A stretch of 64,000 nucleotides of DNA from Perca fluviatilis (GCF_010015445.1 NC_053114.1:25997579-26061578); one strand, 5' to 3'. Counted from the first letter of the stretch, positions 32,147 through 44,640 are shown. The notes: generated by a model from the letters alone, not told the origin. Numbers and translations are program-made.

Positions 32147-32440
32147 GCGGTTCCTATTGTAATTCTAAGCCGAGGAAGTGTGCCTGACTGGCGTGTGGAG
32201 AGGACGGTGAGGCTGTTGTGTTTTTAGCGGTTCATACTGTAATTTTAAGCCGAAAAAGTGTGTCTGTCAGTTGCTTACAGAGCTCCGCGTGAGCACGGGC
32301 TTTTATGACTGTCAATATAGCCAGCATCTAACGTTAGCTACTCCACTGTGCTGTGGAGTAATGTCTGGCTATGTGATACTAGCATCTAACGTTAGCTACT
32401 CTGCTGTGCTGTGAAGTAATGTCTGGCTATGTGAGAAAAG
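32147..32440. repeat. short tandem duplications in the nested element
   Basis: AGCGGTTC-TA-TGTAATT-TAAGCCGA occurs at about 32147 and 32226. A roughly 60-base unit (GCATCTAACGTTAGCTACTC through AATGTCTGGCTATGTGA) occurs at about 32322 and 32381. Confidence 0.8.
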
Positions 32441-32979
32441 CGTCTAGCAACATTGTGAATGCTGCGGTCTCAGCCTGGCAACCTCCGTGAACTTCGAGTC
32501 TGGGCAGGAGGGGGCGGGGGAAACGACTCTCCAGTATTTTGAATTGGTAGTGCCGTAACTATTTTAACCGCTAGCTGCCAGTATTACATACAATATTACA
32601 TATTGCACCTTTAATGGATTGAGGATGGGAGTAGGATTCGGTTTCGGATTCAGCAGAATCTTAACCAGTGGATTCGGTATTCGGCCGAACCCCAAAAATC
32701 TGGATTCGGTGCATCCCTAATGTAAATTGAACCTGAACAAAAAAACAGCTTTGGAACTTAGTTTCTTGTGTGTTGTGTACACTGCAGCCTCTCTGAAAGG
32801 AGACAGATCTTTCATCAGAGAAACATCACTGCAGACGGCAACTTCAGAAAGAATTATTAAGAGACTAAATCACCCATTGAGGACACGACGGACAAGGCTG
32901 ATAGCCAGATGTGCTTGGGTGCCTTCAAGTTGGCTAGGAAGCTCAAGGACTGTACAGTAGAAAAGATGGCTCTATAAAA

Positions 32980-33249
32980 GTGAAGAGTGAAAGGCTAAAA
33001 ATCCAAAGTACTGAGAACCACAGCATCTGGGAGGAAAAGAAGGTGATAGAGTTTGTCATAGAGCTAGAGGAACAGGAGGAAGAAATACAGTTTCTCCACA
33101 AACAGATGGAGCACCAGAAAGAGACCAGGGCAAGGCAGGAGAGAGACAGACGACCATATCCCTGGAGGGAGGTGGAGGCACTTGAACATCGTCTGGCAGA
33201 CACAAAATATATACTCCAGGAGAAGACAGGCCAACTGAGAAATGTTTGA
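32980..33249 (+). pseudogene. coiled-coil coding fragment of unknown origin
   Basis: An 89-residue + frame is rich in Glu, Gln and Lys with heptad-like spacing (KKVIEFVIELEEQEEEIQFL, then HKQMEHQKETRARQERDRRP). Two more Lys/Glu-rich frames follow out of phase to about 33480 (for example QQSSMKKKRRMRLFAEEMKV), as if one coiled-coil gene had been shifted. I see no splice sites, start context or named domain, and it sits between two transposons. It could be a processed pseudogene, a transposon ORF1-like relic, or chance. The function is unknown. Confidence 0.35.
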
Positions 33250-33829
33250 AAGAGGTGAAGGAAGAAATCACATAGCTGACAGAGCCTTGCAACAACTACA
33301 CCTTGAGGTGAAGGTTGACACAGAGCCCCCAGATGACAAACAAACAACCAAAGGTTTGCAGCAGAGCTCCATGAAGAAAAAGAGAAGAATGAGGCTCTTT
33401 GCCGAGGAAATGAAAGTTGCGCATTTTGAAAGCATGAAACGGAGCTCATGGCAGGAAAAAGAACTTCATAGGAACTTCATATGATCTCACATAATTCTAT
33501 GAAATGAACACGGCCCCTTAACTCAAAATCTGTGGCAGTTTCACAGAATCGCAAAATATTTCGTGATGGGCCCACGGAAGAATTCCATGAAATGAACACG
33601 GATTGCCAAAAATTCCGTGATGGGCCCACGGAAGAATTCCGTTAAATAAACAGCCCCTTAAGTTAAGGAAAAGGTCGTGGGTGGGCTTACGGTTCCGTGA
33701 CACGCGACAAGAACGGGATGGTTGAGTTCAAGAAAAGGTCGTGGGTGGGTTTACGGGCCAACATTTGTTTTTCAAAATCCGGGAGATTTGTGAGGGGGCA
33801 TGGTGGGGCGACTGGGGGCGGGGTTATTG

Positions 33830-34180
33830 TTAAGTGTACTGTAAGTCTGTGCTACCAACATTGCCATCTTGAGTTCAGATTGCTTCACATTTTCTGCCTC
33901 TGTCTGTTCTTTCATGATGAAGGATGAAATCGTCCGTGTGCCATTATGTGCTTCTTCCGCGATGGTGCCGCTGTGTTTTAATGTGCTCGGTAATGTCATT
34001 TTCCCCGCCGTGCGCTACATTAAAATCAATGCGACACACCTTACAAAAAGACTGCGCCCAACACTGTTGAAATTTACAGCTGTATTTCGATTGCTTTGCG
34101 GGAACACCACCTTCACCTGCCATTTTTATCTGCTCGCTTTCGGGTCTGAACTTTCCGCGAAGCTTGCGCAGAGATCAACT
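33830..34180 (-). pseudogene. hAT-type transposase N-terminus with BED finger, frameshifted
   Basis: Read on the minus strand, one frame gives CKVCRIDFNVAHGGENDITE followed by HIKTQRHH: a Cys-x2-Cys...His-x5-His BED-type zinc finger as in hAT transposases and ZBED proteins. A shift then moves into a frame with EEAHNGTRTISSFIMKEQTE and NVKQSELKMAMLVAQ, which resembles the region after the finger. The catalytic domain is gone. The call is by motif; a ZBED-like gene fragment is the alternative. Confidence 0.65.
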
Positions 34181-34309
34181 GCGCAACTGGGTTATAGGTT
34201 GCCAAGTTGAGGTAACAAACGGATTGAAAATTGTATATGGTGTGTGGATTGTGTGAATAGGATGCATTTCATACAAGATCTGGCAACTGGTCAACATTAG
34301 ACAAACATA

Positions 34310-35080
34310 TCATGGGATTGTATCGGTCAAACATCTTTACGACCAACTAGTGGGTGTATTCAAATTATAGAGATCCCACTTCTTCAGGTATTTACAAGTC
34401 AGAGACTTTGCTCGCAATCGCTTCCCTGGTTTCCCTGCTATTTCTCCTTCTACTTTGATTGATACTATTTTAAATATTAACCCCTACCTCAAAGGTACCA
34501 TCTCTGAGCTATACTCCACTCTCCTTACACACCAATCCTCGTCCTCTGATAAACTGCGCACTATTTGGTCCGAGGACCTTAATATAGAGATCTGCCTGAG
34601 GTCTGGCAGTGCGCTCTGAAATGGGTCCATGCATCATCTATTTGTGCCCGGCATGGGGTTTTGCAGTGCAAAGTAATTCCATATAGTTCACTGGTCTAAA
34701 AGCAAACTATCTCGCATTTACCCGGGCACCGATCCAAATTGCGATAAGTGTCACTTAGGACCAGCTAACCTCAGTCACATGTTTTGGACCTGTCCCGCTC
34801 TCTCTTGGTTCTGGATTTCTGTATTTCTACTAATTCTACTTTACTGAACTGGTGGCTTTTTTCACATTTATTAGCGAGGCGTGTCATTCTGATGCACTGG
34901 AAGTGCCTATCTCCCCCCTCCCACACCCATTGGATAAGGGATGCCTTATCCTTTATGAAATTAGAGAAAATCAAACACTCCCTCCGTGGCTCCAATGAAA
35001 CATTTTTAAAGATTTGGCAACCCTTTCAAGAGCATGTCCAGTCCCTCCGGCTGGATGCTCCCCCAACTGGCTAAACAAAC
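34310..35080 (+). mobile_element. L1/Tx1-type LINE fragment (ORF2 C-terminus)
   Basis: On the + strand one can read FFRYLQVRDFARNRFPGFP, then GTISELYSTLLTHQSSSSDK and LRTIWSEDL. Near 34715-34795 follows LSRIYPGTDPNCDKCHLGPA and NLSHMFWTCP, the Cys-x2-Cys...His-x4-Cys-like end of fish L1/Tx1 reverse transcriptases. Stops and shifts interrupt it. Only the C-terminal region survives, and no poly-A tail or target duplication is visible. Confidence 0.75.
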
Positions 35081-35340
35081 CCGGGAAAAACGGGAGCGTT
35101 GGCAGCTATGGCTTACGGTTCTGTGACACGCAATAAGAACGGGACGGTTGGGTTTAGGAAAAGAAGAAAGCGACTTTAAAGTGCCCATATTATGAAAATG
35201 CTACGTCATGTTCTCATTGCCTTTACATTGGCATTGTTTCCCGTGGTGTCCACACAGAATTTTCACACATTCCGTGCCACCACCACGTAATGAGCTGTTA
35301 ACAGTTTGTGATCATTTTACGGAATTCTGTGAGACCAGGC

Positions 35341-35990
35341 CGGTAATACCCAGGTGCATGTTGTTTTCTCTTGTGCAAATACAAAAGCAAGTGAAAGTAA
35401 TATCAATGCACGTGACTTTCTAATGTTTGCTATAAGTTTCAGACAGTCTTCATGCATATCAAACTGACTATCTATATATTTCCATAATGACATGACAAAA
35501 TTAAGGGTTATCAATTGAAGGTTACATTTCCTACAGGTGTGTTGTCTAACAATTAACTGTAATTTACTGTAAAGTGGTAATTGATATGAAGTAAAATGTT
35601 GACAGGAGCCATTGCAGTCAGACAGTGGGTGTAATGTGTTGCACACTAAAGGTTTGATAAACTATCTATTTGGGTATTTTTTACCTTTTTATTAGAAAGC
35701 CAATGAAAGGAAATGAAGAGAGAGAGATGGATGGGAAAAGGTCTCCAGTGTATTTGCATAATTTTCTCTAAAAAACAGAACAATTTCTTGTCCTTACTGT
35801 AAGACGGAATATTGCAATTTCAACAAACTGTAGAAGAATTAAAAAGTTTTAATTAGTTGCACAGTTTAAAAACAAAGTTATCGATCTCCACTGAAAGACT
35901 TCAATTTCATGAGAGAAAGAAAGTAAAAGAATGTTGGCTAGGTCTCTACTTTTTATACACACTTGATCAATATAGTAGCAGTTTCTGACT
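35341..35990. other. intergenic, nothing recognised
   Basis: No coding or transposon signal. A block at about 35175-35200 (AAAGTGCCCATATTATGAAA), just upstream of this stretch, resembles another common fish repeat. Confidence 0.4.
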
Positions 35991-35991
35991 T

Positions 35992-38582
<2,591 letters not shown>

Positions 38583-38597
38583 AAATGCAGCAGATAG

Positions 38598-38765
38598 GGG
38601 CAGCCTCTAGCTCACCCAGTAAGAGCGTCCTGCAGCATTGCAGCTTCGAATCCGACCTACTGCTCTTTGCTGCGTGTCATCCCCCATATCTCTCCCCCTT
38701 TCATGCCTATCTACTGTCTCTATGTAATAAAGGGAAAAGCCCCAAAAAATAACCTTTAAAAAAAG
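38598..38765 (+). mobile_element. tRNA-derived SINE with 15-bp target duplication
   Basis: The head resembles a tRNA gene with RNA polymerase III boxes: TAGCTCACCCAGTAAGAGCG (A box) and GCTTCGAATCCGACC (B box). The body CTGCGTGTCATCCCCCATAT and CTCTCCCCCTTTCATGCCTA, and the tail ATAAAGGGAAAAGCCCCAAA plus an A-rich end, match a SINE family widespread in percomorphs. The 15-mer AAATGCAGCAG(A/C)TAG flanks it (38583-38597 and 38766-38780) with one mismatch. It is not a functional tRNA gene. Confidence 0.9.
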
Positions 38766-39073
38766 AAATGCAGCAGCTAGATGTGGTTAACAGTAGACAC
38801 ACATTAACACATTAAATAGATTTTTTTTTTTTTATTGTGTTGAGATAATGTTCATGACTGAGTGAACTGGAAAACTAGTTGAATTCTCTAAATTCTAAGA
38901 AAATCTGCTTCAGTGTTTTTGCCTCTCATTTATCTGTTCTTTAACATATACATGTTTTGTTCAATTTAATAAAATGATGGCTTTTTAATGTGTTTCATAA
39001 GTAAAAAGTATCTAGAACCAAACCAAATTTAATACACTAACTTGTTCATACAGTTTCTGCACATGGGAACTAA

Positions 39074-39873
39074 AGGCCTGTTCACACCGGGACGAATTTC
39101 GCGCGTGATATTCGCCAACGTTTAATGCCTCGTGACTAAACAAAGAGCGCCAGTGTGAGTGTGCACACCGACGCGAAAAACGCCACGCGTAAAAGCATCA
39201 TTTTTTTTTTTTTTTTTTTTTTAAAAACGCCTCGGGTTTGTTTTTTTGGTTTGACGCGCCACGTCAAAAACTATCCAACCAATGAGATTGGCACTTTTGC
39301 TCACGTGTCTGGAGCTTCTGAAGTTACAGTAAACACAACTTGGGGGCGCTCAAACACAAAACGGTCTTGCCGAGCACACATATGTAACGGCGAAGAAGAT
39401 ATACGCCAAGTAGCGTCTACACTGCCGGGAAGAAATAAGACGAGTAAGATGCAAGGCAAGACGAATGTAGAGCTGCTGGTCTCGTTGGTGTCGGAACATA
39501 AAGCACTTTATGACAAACGCGACAGCGACTACAAAAATCTTGACAAAAGACAACTGCTATGGAGTGGTATTGCAGAGCAAATGGGCCTTGATGGTGAGTT
39601 AATTGTCTTTCATGTACATAGGCTTGTAACTTTTTCCCACAAACGTTTGACAATCGCCATCGTTTGTGTGCTGTAGTGGAGGAGGTAAAACAGAAATGGA
39701 AAAGCCTGCGAGATACATATACAAGAAAAAGCGCCATCTAATGTCAGGGAATGAATTTGCATGTTCACTCGGCTCATCATCAGCGAAAATCGCTTGGGTG
39801 TGAAAACAAAAAACGCGTTGAAAAACGCTGGCGAATAACGCGCGCCGATATTTGTCCCGGTGTGTACGGGCTT
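39074..39873 (+). mobile_element. PIF/Harbinger-like transposon with TAA duplication
   Basis: TAA flanks both ends (39071-39073 and 39874-39876). The left end AGGCCTGTTCACACCGGGAC and the right end, read as AAGCCCGTACACACCGGGAC on the other strand, are inverted repeats with three mismatches; CG-rich words with ATTCGCCA follow inside both. It carries a two-exon MADF-domain ORF but no DDE transposase, so it would depend on another copy. A poly-T of 22 bases lies at 39201-39222. Confidence 0.85.
39449..39741 (+). CDS. short MADF/Myb-like protein inside the Harbinger-like element
   Basis: Harbinger transposons encode a second protein with a Myb/SANT-like or MADF domain that binds DNA and helps the transposase. 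Here exon one is 39449-39593 (ATG at 39449, donor GTGAGT) and exon two is 39677-39741 (acceptor GTGTGCTGTAG, stop TAA). The joined frame is open and reads as one compact domain: VELLVSLVSEHKALYDKRDS, DYKNLDKRQLLWSGIAEQMG, then VEEVKQKWKSLRDTYTRK. This has the three-helix pattern and the K-x-K-W-K-S-L-R-D-x-Y ending of MADF domains. At 69 residues it stops right after the domain. Family proteins are longer, so it is probably a truncated ORF, but it has no internal stop. Confidence 0.65.
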
Positions 39874-39876
39874 TAA

Positions 39877-40205
39877 CGTTATATTATTGGATCAATAGTG
39901 CATTGTTTTTGATTGCCTATATGAAAAAACCACAGGGAATCATAGCCGACAGCTCAGGTGGTTCTAGTGTAATGTTATATGAATTGGAGCCAGTATAGTG
40001 TGTCCTGTTGCCTTGACAGTTTGTTCATGGCCCAACCATCACAGCATTAATCTGTCTTTGACTTTTCTCAAAATATTTGAATCTATTGCTCATTATCCAG
40101 GATGAATTCCATTCATGGAAATGCTTGAAAAGCTAGTTATTTATTTTCTAAAGTGGACAATTTATTGGGACCAATGTTTCTAAATCACACAGGGTCAGGA
40201 TCAGG
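39877..40205. other. intergenic, nothing recognised
   Basis: No signal identified. Confidence 0.4.
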
Positions 40206-40250
40206 TCAGGCAGCCAAGGTGTCAGAAATTCTGACACCTTGGCTGCCTGA
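40206..40250. repeat. perfect 22-bp palindrome with 1-nt centre
   Basis: TCAGGCAGCCAAGGTGTCAG-AA, one A, then the exact complement ending GGCTGCCTGA. No mismatch exists in the arms. Confidence 0.95.
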
Positions 40251-40559
40251 CACAACGCCACTTCTTCACTCTATGTTTTAGATGTGTATTTAAAGGAACA
40301 TAAATGGTGCAAAGTCTACATGTTTGGGAGGAATGGGGATTGGGATATTATAGCACTACATGAAAAAATCATCTCCCCTTACACCCCTTCTTGAACTCTG
40401 GGATCTGCAGACCAATTGTTGCCCCCAGGGCAAACCTTGATAAAGAGGGTAGGGCAATGGGTGTAATGGGCTCCACAATTGGAAATAACCTTTGGGAATC
40501 AGACAAGCTACCACAGTGTCCTGTTTTAAAACTTATTTCATTTCACTCATTTCACTCCA

Positions 40560-40760
40560 AACACATTTTTATAAAATGGCTTTTAATTAGGGTTTTTCTT
40601 TTTGTTTTATGCTTTTATTCATTGGATTTGTTCTTAAGATTCATATTCATTGCCTTTTATCTATTTCTTATTCTTATTGCATATGTATTTTCGGTTTTTG
40701 GTAATGCACTTTGTAAACTTGTTTTTGCAAAATGCTATGTAAATAAAGTTTATATCTAAA
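40560..40760 (+). repeat. dispersed repeat 3' end (GCACTTTGT...AAATAAAGTTTAT)
   Basis: The end ATGCACTTTGTAAACTTGTT and GCTATGTAAATAAAGTTTAT matches a frequent fish LINE/SINE 3' terminus. The upstream part is T-rich and unassigned. Confidence 0.45.
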
Positions 40761-40821
40761 ATGTATCAAAAACAGCTGTACCTAAGTGAATGTTTGCCTG
40801 AAATGTCTCTGAGAATATTAA

Positions 40822-41113
40822 CCCTTGTGTTGTCCTTCGGGTCCCAGTGACCCGAAGGACAACACAAGGGTTATGTACTTCCGTTTACTTTGTTGAGAAT
40901 TGCTCTCTAAACAAGGGTTAATACAGCACCTTAGTTCTTGTTTGTACAGCATTTTGGTCAGCTTAAACTGTTTAAATGTGTTCTAGAAATAAACTTTACT
41001 TACTTACTTTACAAGAAACAGGGTTTAGAGAGAAATTCTCAACAAAGTAAAGGGAAGTACATAATCCTTGTGTTGTCCTTCGGGTCACTGGGACCCGAAG
41101 GACAACACAAGGG
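40822..41113. mobile_element. piggyBac-like MITE made of nested palindromes
   Basis: TTAA flanks both ends (40818-40821 and 41114-41117), and the termini are CCCTTGTGTTGTCCTTCGGG and its complement, as in piggyBac elements (TTAA target, CCC start). Each terminus is itself a 24-base-arm hairpin: CCCTTGTG...GGGTC and its complement around a 4-base centre. Inside these, GTACTTCCGTTTACTTTGTT at 40874 and its near-complement AACAAAGTAAAGGGAAGTAC at about 41041 form a second pair. The whole can fold into a long stem with a hairpin on each end. No gene is inside. Confidence 0.85.
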
Positions 41114-41117
41114 TTAA

Positions 41118-42090
41118 AAGGATAAATAATTTCAGATGTCTACATACACACTTCCTTGTGTGCGATTATTCTAAATGGGTTAACATTTTCATATTCTTTC
41201 TTAAATTGATTCACCAGAATAAAGACATATCTATTCTAAAAGATTCTATTATGTCATGCTTTTTTGAGTGGTGTACACAATCATCAACAGCTGGGGGAAA
41301 ATATTCCATTAGGAAAACAGCATACTTTGTATAACAGCCTATGCAACCTCTGAGATTTGCAATACTCATTATATGAATTTATGTAATCTCTATACACAGT
41401 GCAGTAATTTCTTTACCAATGGTTCTTTTGGAATAAAGGGACCGCCCATATTGTATGACTCACCAAGGTCCAAACAAACACAGAACAGTCTGTTGTCTCC
41501 ACAGGTCAGACACAGACATCCTGTACCTGTGGTTTTGTGCAACCTGAAAGTGAAAGATAGTGGTTTTGAAAGAATGGTGGATGGAGAAAGAATAGTAACA
41601 AAACTACAATAAACCCAGTGTCATTCCTTAAGCAACCAGGTAGATTTAGCAAAAACTGCATCATACTGACAAGCTCTCTCTCAATAATGGGCTGGCAACT
41701 CCATAATGTAACTGTCAACCACATTATAATGGGCCAGTGTTAGTCTCGCTTTTATTCAGTTTGAGAATGTGTTGTTTTTTGTAATGTTTGAATACCAGAA
41801 ATCCATCTTTCCCTATTTCTCCACAACACATTAAGGCATCAGCTACATACTGATAGTGAACAGGGCACCAATATGTGAATGGTAAACAAGATTTACATAA
41901 AGATGAAATCCTGGGGGATTTTTCTGCAACCTGCTCCTATTTAGATAAACAGCAGTGAATCCAGAACAGGAGGCGATGTAGATTGAGGGGGAGGGGAAGA
42001 AGAATAGTGAGGGATGTATGCTCTCCATGAATGTAGTGCTCTATCATTCAACAATGACAGATGGTAGAACTATTGTAAAATGGATAGGAA
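41118..42090. other. intergenic, nothing recognised
   Basis: No supported gene or repeat end. Confidence 0.45.
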
Positions 42091-42094
42091 AATG

Positions 42095-42810
42095 AATAGA
42101 CCTCAACGTCAGATCTTACAACTTACAAAATATTTGCGAACTGCAAAAAAGAGCAATCAGGATAGTAAATCACACTGGGTATTATGAGCATACTAATCTG
42201 TTTTTTTAATTCACATTTACTGAAATGTATGGACATTGTTACATTTAAAACTGCACAATTTATGTTTAAAGTTAAAGAAAATAATTTACCATGTAACATA
42301 CGCGCAATGTAAAATGAAAGAGACGAGGGATATCATCTAAGAGGACATTGTATGCTCAAACAACCTCTTGTGTGAACAGCTGTTAAAAGCATGTGTGTTT
42401 CAGTTTTTGGACCTTATGGAATGGACTGAACAATGACATCAAACAGAGCCATAATATCATTCAGTTCAAAAATAGATTAAAGAAATCATTACTTGACCAA
42501 TACAGAAAAGAATAGACTGAAACACAGGAATGGAATTGTAATGTAAAGGTATTGTTGTAAAGGTATTGTTGTATATTGTTGTAAGTTATTGTAAGAGCTG
42601 AAAAATTGTATGCTGTAATTGCATATCTATTTGCCTTGTAATAATATGATTTTGTGAAATAGGGGCAGGACCAAATAAGCTATTTGCTTCCACCTGCTCC
42701 TTCTCGAACTAATCCTTTTTTATTTTGGGGGTTTTTGTTAAATTCTGATTGTTGCAACATTGTTGATTGTTCGAGATAAATAATAAAAATAAAATAAATA
42801 AATCTTTAAA
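42095..42810 (+). mobile_element. Rex1/CR1-type LINE relic (RT C-terminus)
   Basis: The + strand gives LQNLQKRAIRIVNHTGYYEH followed by TNLFF, with ACVFQFLDLMEWTEQ about 190 bases on; the first block matches the LQKRAIRII-GYREHTNPLF conserved C-terminal block of fish Rex1/CR1-like reverse transcriptases. Stops and shifts interrupt it. The 3' end is an AATAAAAATAAAATAAATAA-type tail at about 42780-42805. Confidence 0.7.
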
Positions 42811-43305
42811 TATTTTGAATCTACCCTGAAAGGCTGCAGTGAGGAGCCAACGAAGTAGCACATGAAGTCGTCAGCACTCGTAAATACAGTAATATGTAAT
42901 ACTTTTAATAATGCACAGCAGCAGAGGGAAACAGATGCTTTTCATAGGCTTTTCTCAGAGTTTCTGAAATATTTGTAGGTGTGACCCCTTTTAAACAGCA
43001 GCCAGGAACCTGCTCGTGATTACCAACCAGCCAATACAGATCATCCAAACAACATCATCAAAAACCAAATACTAGTTGTCACAAGATGATTTAAGTAACA
43101 TATCATACCCTGCTCTTGCATCAACCATATCATTAGTGACATATTAATTTTTACACAATAATAATAGAACATGCAGATATGCAAAAATGTAAACTCATCA
43201 TCAAGTGACTGTTGTCTCAGTTATGTGTTTTTTGTGTGTAAACAAATGTGAAACGTGGCGTGAAAAGGGGCCCCCAGGGCTAACCGACTTGGATACAGTT
43301 TTTTT

Positions 43306-43455
43306 TTTATTAGCCACACTAGCAGCATGGCTCTTGAGAGCAATGTCTTTCAGTCAGTCAGTTGGTCGATCCACTGCTTTGATCCAGACTAAAATATCTG
43401 TGTCTGATGGATTGCCATGCAATTTTGGTCTCCAGAGGATGGTGAATGGATGGAT
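43306..43455. repeat. dispersed repeat family A, copy 2 (truncated)
   Basis: Words such as CTAGCAGCATGGCTCTTGAG and GATTGCCATGCAATTTTGGT match a part of a common percomorph repeat. They share the GATTGCCATG-AATTTTG block with the start of the copy at 44750. It ends at a LINE tail. Confidence 0.5.
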
Positions 43456-43975
43456 GATACTTTATTTATGCCCGGGGGGCGTAAAAACTTATGCCTTTTA
43501 AGCTTGTGCATGCATAAAAATGTGGAAAATTAAAGTAATTATAATTTAAAAGGTAAAAGCAGTGGTGTGTTGTAAAGTTTGATAGCCACTGGCAGGAATG
43601 ATCTTTTGTGACGCTCGGTGGAATACCTTGGGATAAAAGTCTTTAGCTGAAGATGCTTCTCTTCTCAACCAGCATTTCACGGAGGGGGTGGGAGACATTG
43701 TTCAGGATGCTATTGGACAGCATTCACTTCTCCGTTACCACCTCCACAGGTACCACTTCAACTCTTCATCCAATCACTAAACCATAATTTCTAACTAACT
43801 TGTCTCTCACCCTCACGTTCCGGAAAGCATAAAAGATATCGCTGGCCACCACAGACTGGTAGATCATCTTCAGCATCTTGTTGCAGACGTTGAAGCCTCT
43901 GAGCCTCCGTAGGAAGTACATCCAGTTTCTAGAGCCAAACCCTGCTGACTTTGGTGATTCCTGGCTTTTCTAGTG
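43445..43975 (-). mobile_element. LINE relic (RT C-terminus), minus strand
   Basis: Read on the minus strand, 43800-43930 gives YFLRRLRGFNVCNKMLKMIY then QSVVASDIFYAF, the conserved LRRLRSFNVCNKMLEIFYQS-type block of fish LINE reverse transcriptases. Further 3' come NNVSHPLREMLVEKRSIFS and LLSQGIPP, an expected SHPL...FS..RL block. The element ends with an AATAAAGTATCATCCATCCA tail (43447-43475). Confidence 0.72.
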
Positions 43976-44640
43976 ACACCATCAGATTGGCATCCTTGGG
44001 TTTTAGTAAAAGGTCTTTTACAACTCTTTAAACTTTAATTTAATGCAAATGAAATTTACAAAATACTCTAGGTGTAGAAATGTAATGACATCTTTGCCAT
44101 TATACCAGCACTACAGAGAATCTATCAACTCTGATGGCACCACTTGGTAAAACCTTTTAGATACTATGTTATTCGCAATACAAGCTGAAGTTGTCTGACC
44201 ACCATTATTGACTGAACACCATTACCGAATCTTGACAACAACTGGAGCCATCCTATCAGGTAATAAAGCAAATAACAGTTTTCATTTCAAGCCTGCAGAT
44301 GAATCCTGAAAATGGCTCTTATCACAGTCTGGTGCTGAAGACTCGGGCAACAGATGAGCATTCAGTAGTCGTTTAGATGTGTTTTTGTTTTCTGCAGCAA
44401 GATTTCATCTGTGCTTGCTACAATCTGACTTTCTGTTTGCATGGTAAATTAAGTAATTTTACCCAACAGATGGATTTAATAAATGCTCATTATTAAGCTT
44501 GAGAGCGTTCTTGAGGCTGCTGATAAAAAGTTGACGGTGCATGCATTACATTGATACTGCTTTTGATCTTTTTATGTGGTCTTCCAAACGTAAAATAAAC
44601 CATTCTGTATCTGCCAATTCAAAATACTTTATGTGCGAGG
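43976..44640. other. intergenic, nothing recognised
   Basis: No signal identified. Confidence 0.4.

Larger units (their letters stand above)
31093..32610. mobile_element. TTAA-target DNA transposon nested in the hAT element
   Basis: It is bounded by TTAA on both sides (31089-31092 and 32611-32614). The ends are AGGTCCAATATGTAATATT and AATATTACATATTGCACCT, 19-base inverted repeats with one mismatch. TTAA duplication points to Kolobok or piggyBac types; termini beginning AGG favour Kolobok, as an inference. It has no transposase. The interior holds a foldback MITE (31784-32115) and two short tandem duplications at about 32145-32440. Confidence 0.85.
30339..32719 (+). mobile_element. hAT element with perfect 8-bp TSD, carrying nested insertions
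   Basis: Left end TAGGGATGCACCGAATCCAG, right end CTGGATTCGGTGCATCCCTA: 20-base inverted repeats with very few mismatches. The octamer ATGTAAAT flanks both ends (30331-30338 and 32720-32727). Further GATTCGG words lie subterminally at both ends. The 2.4-kb interior has a decayed N-terminal transposase fragment at 30533-30850 and, from 31093, a second transposon that has a third one inside it. Confidence 0.93.
33482..35340. mobile_element. decayed DNA transposon (hAT-like) containing an L1-type fragment
   Basis: The left edge has ATGATCTCACATAATTCTAT and the right edge has ACGGAATTCTGTGAGACCAG, an imperfect inverted pair. Near the left, a unit with TGATGGGCCCACGGAAGAAT occurs twice (about 33555-33660) and AAAGGTCGTGGGTGGG occurs twice (33668 and 33735). 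A minus-strand transposase remnant and a + strand LINE fragment lie inside. The boundaries are approximate. Confidence 0.5.

Noticed and set aside
38598..38670. A functional tRNA gene
   Set aside because: Polymerase III boxes are present, but the cloverleaf is not convincing, and the unit continues into a SINE body with tail and target duplication.
40818..41117. A CRISPR-like or structured RNA locus because of the repeated palindromes
   Set aside because: The TTAA flanks and inverted arrangement are those of a transposon in a vertebrate genome; the repeats are not regularly spaced direct repeats.
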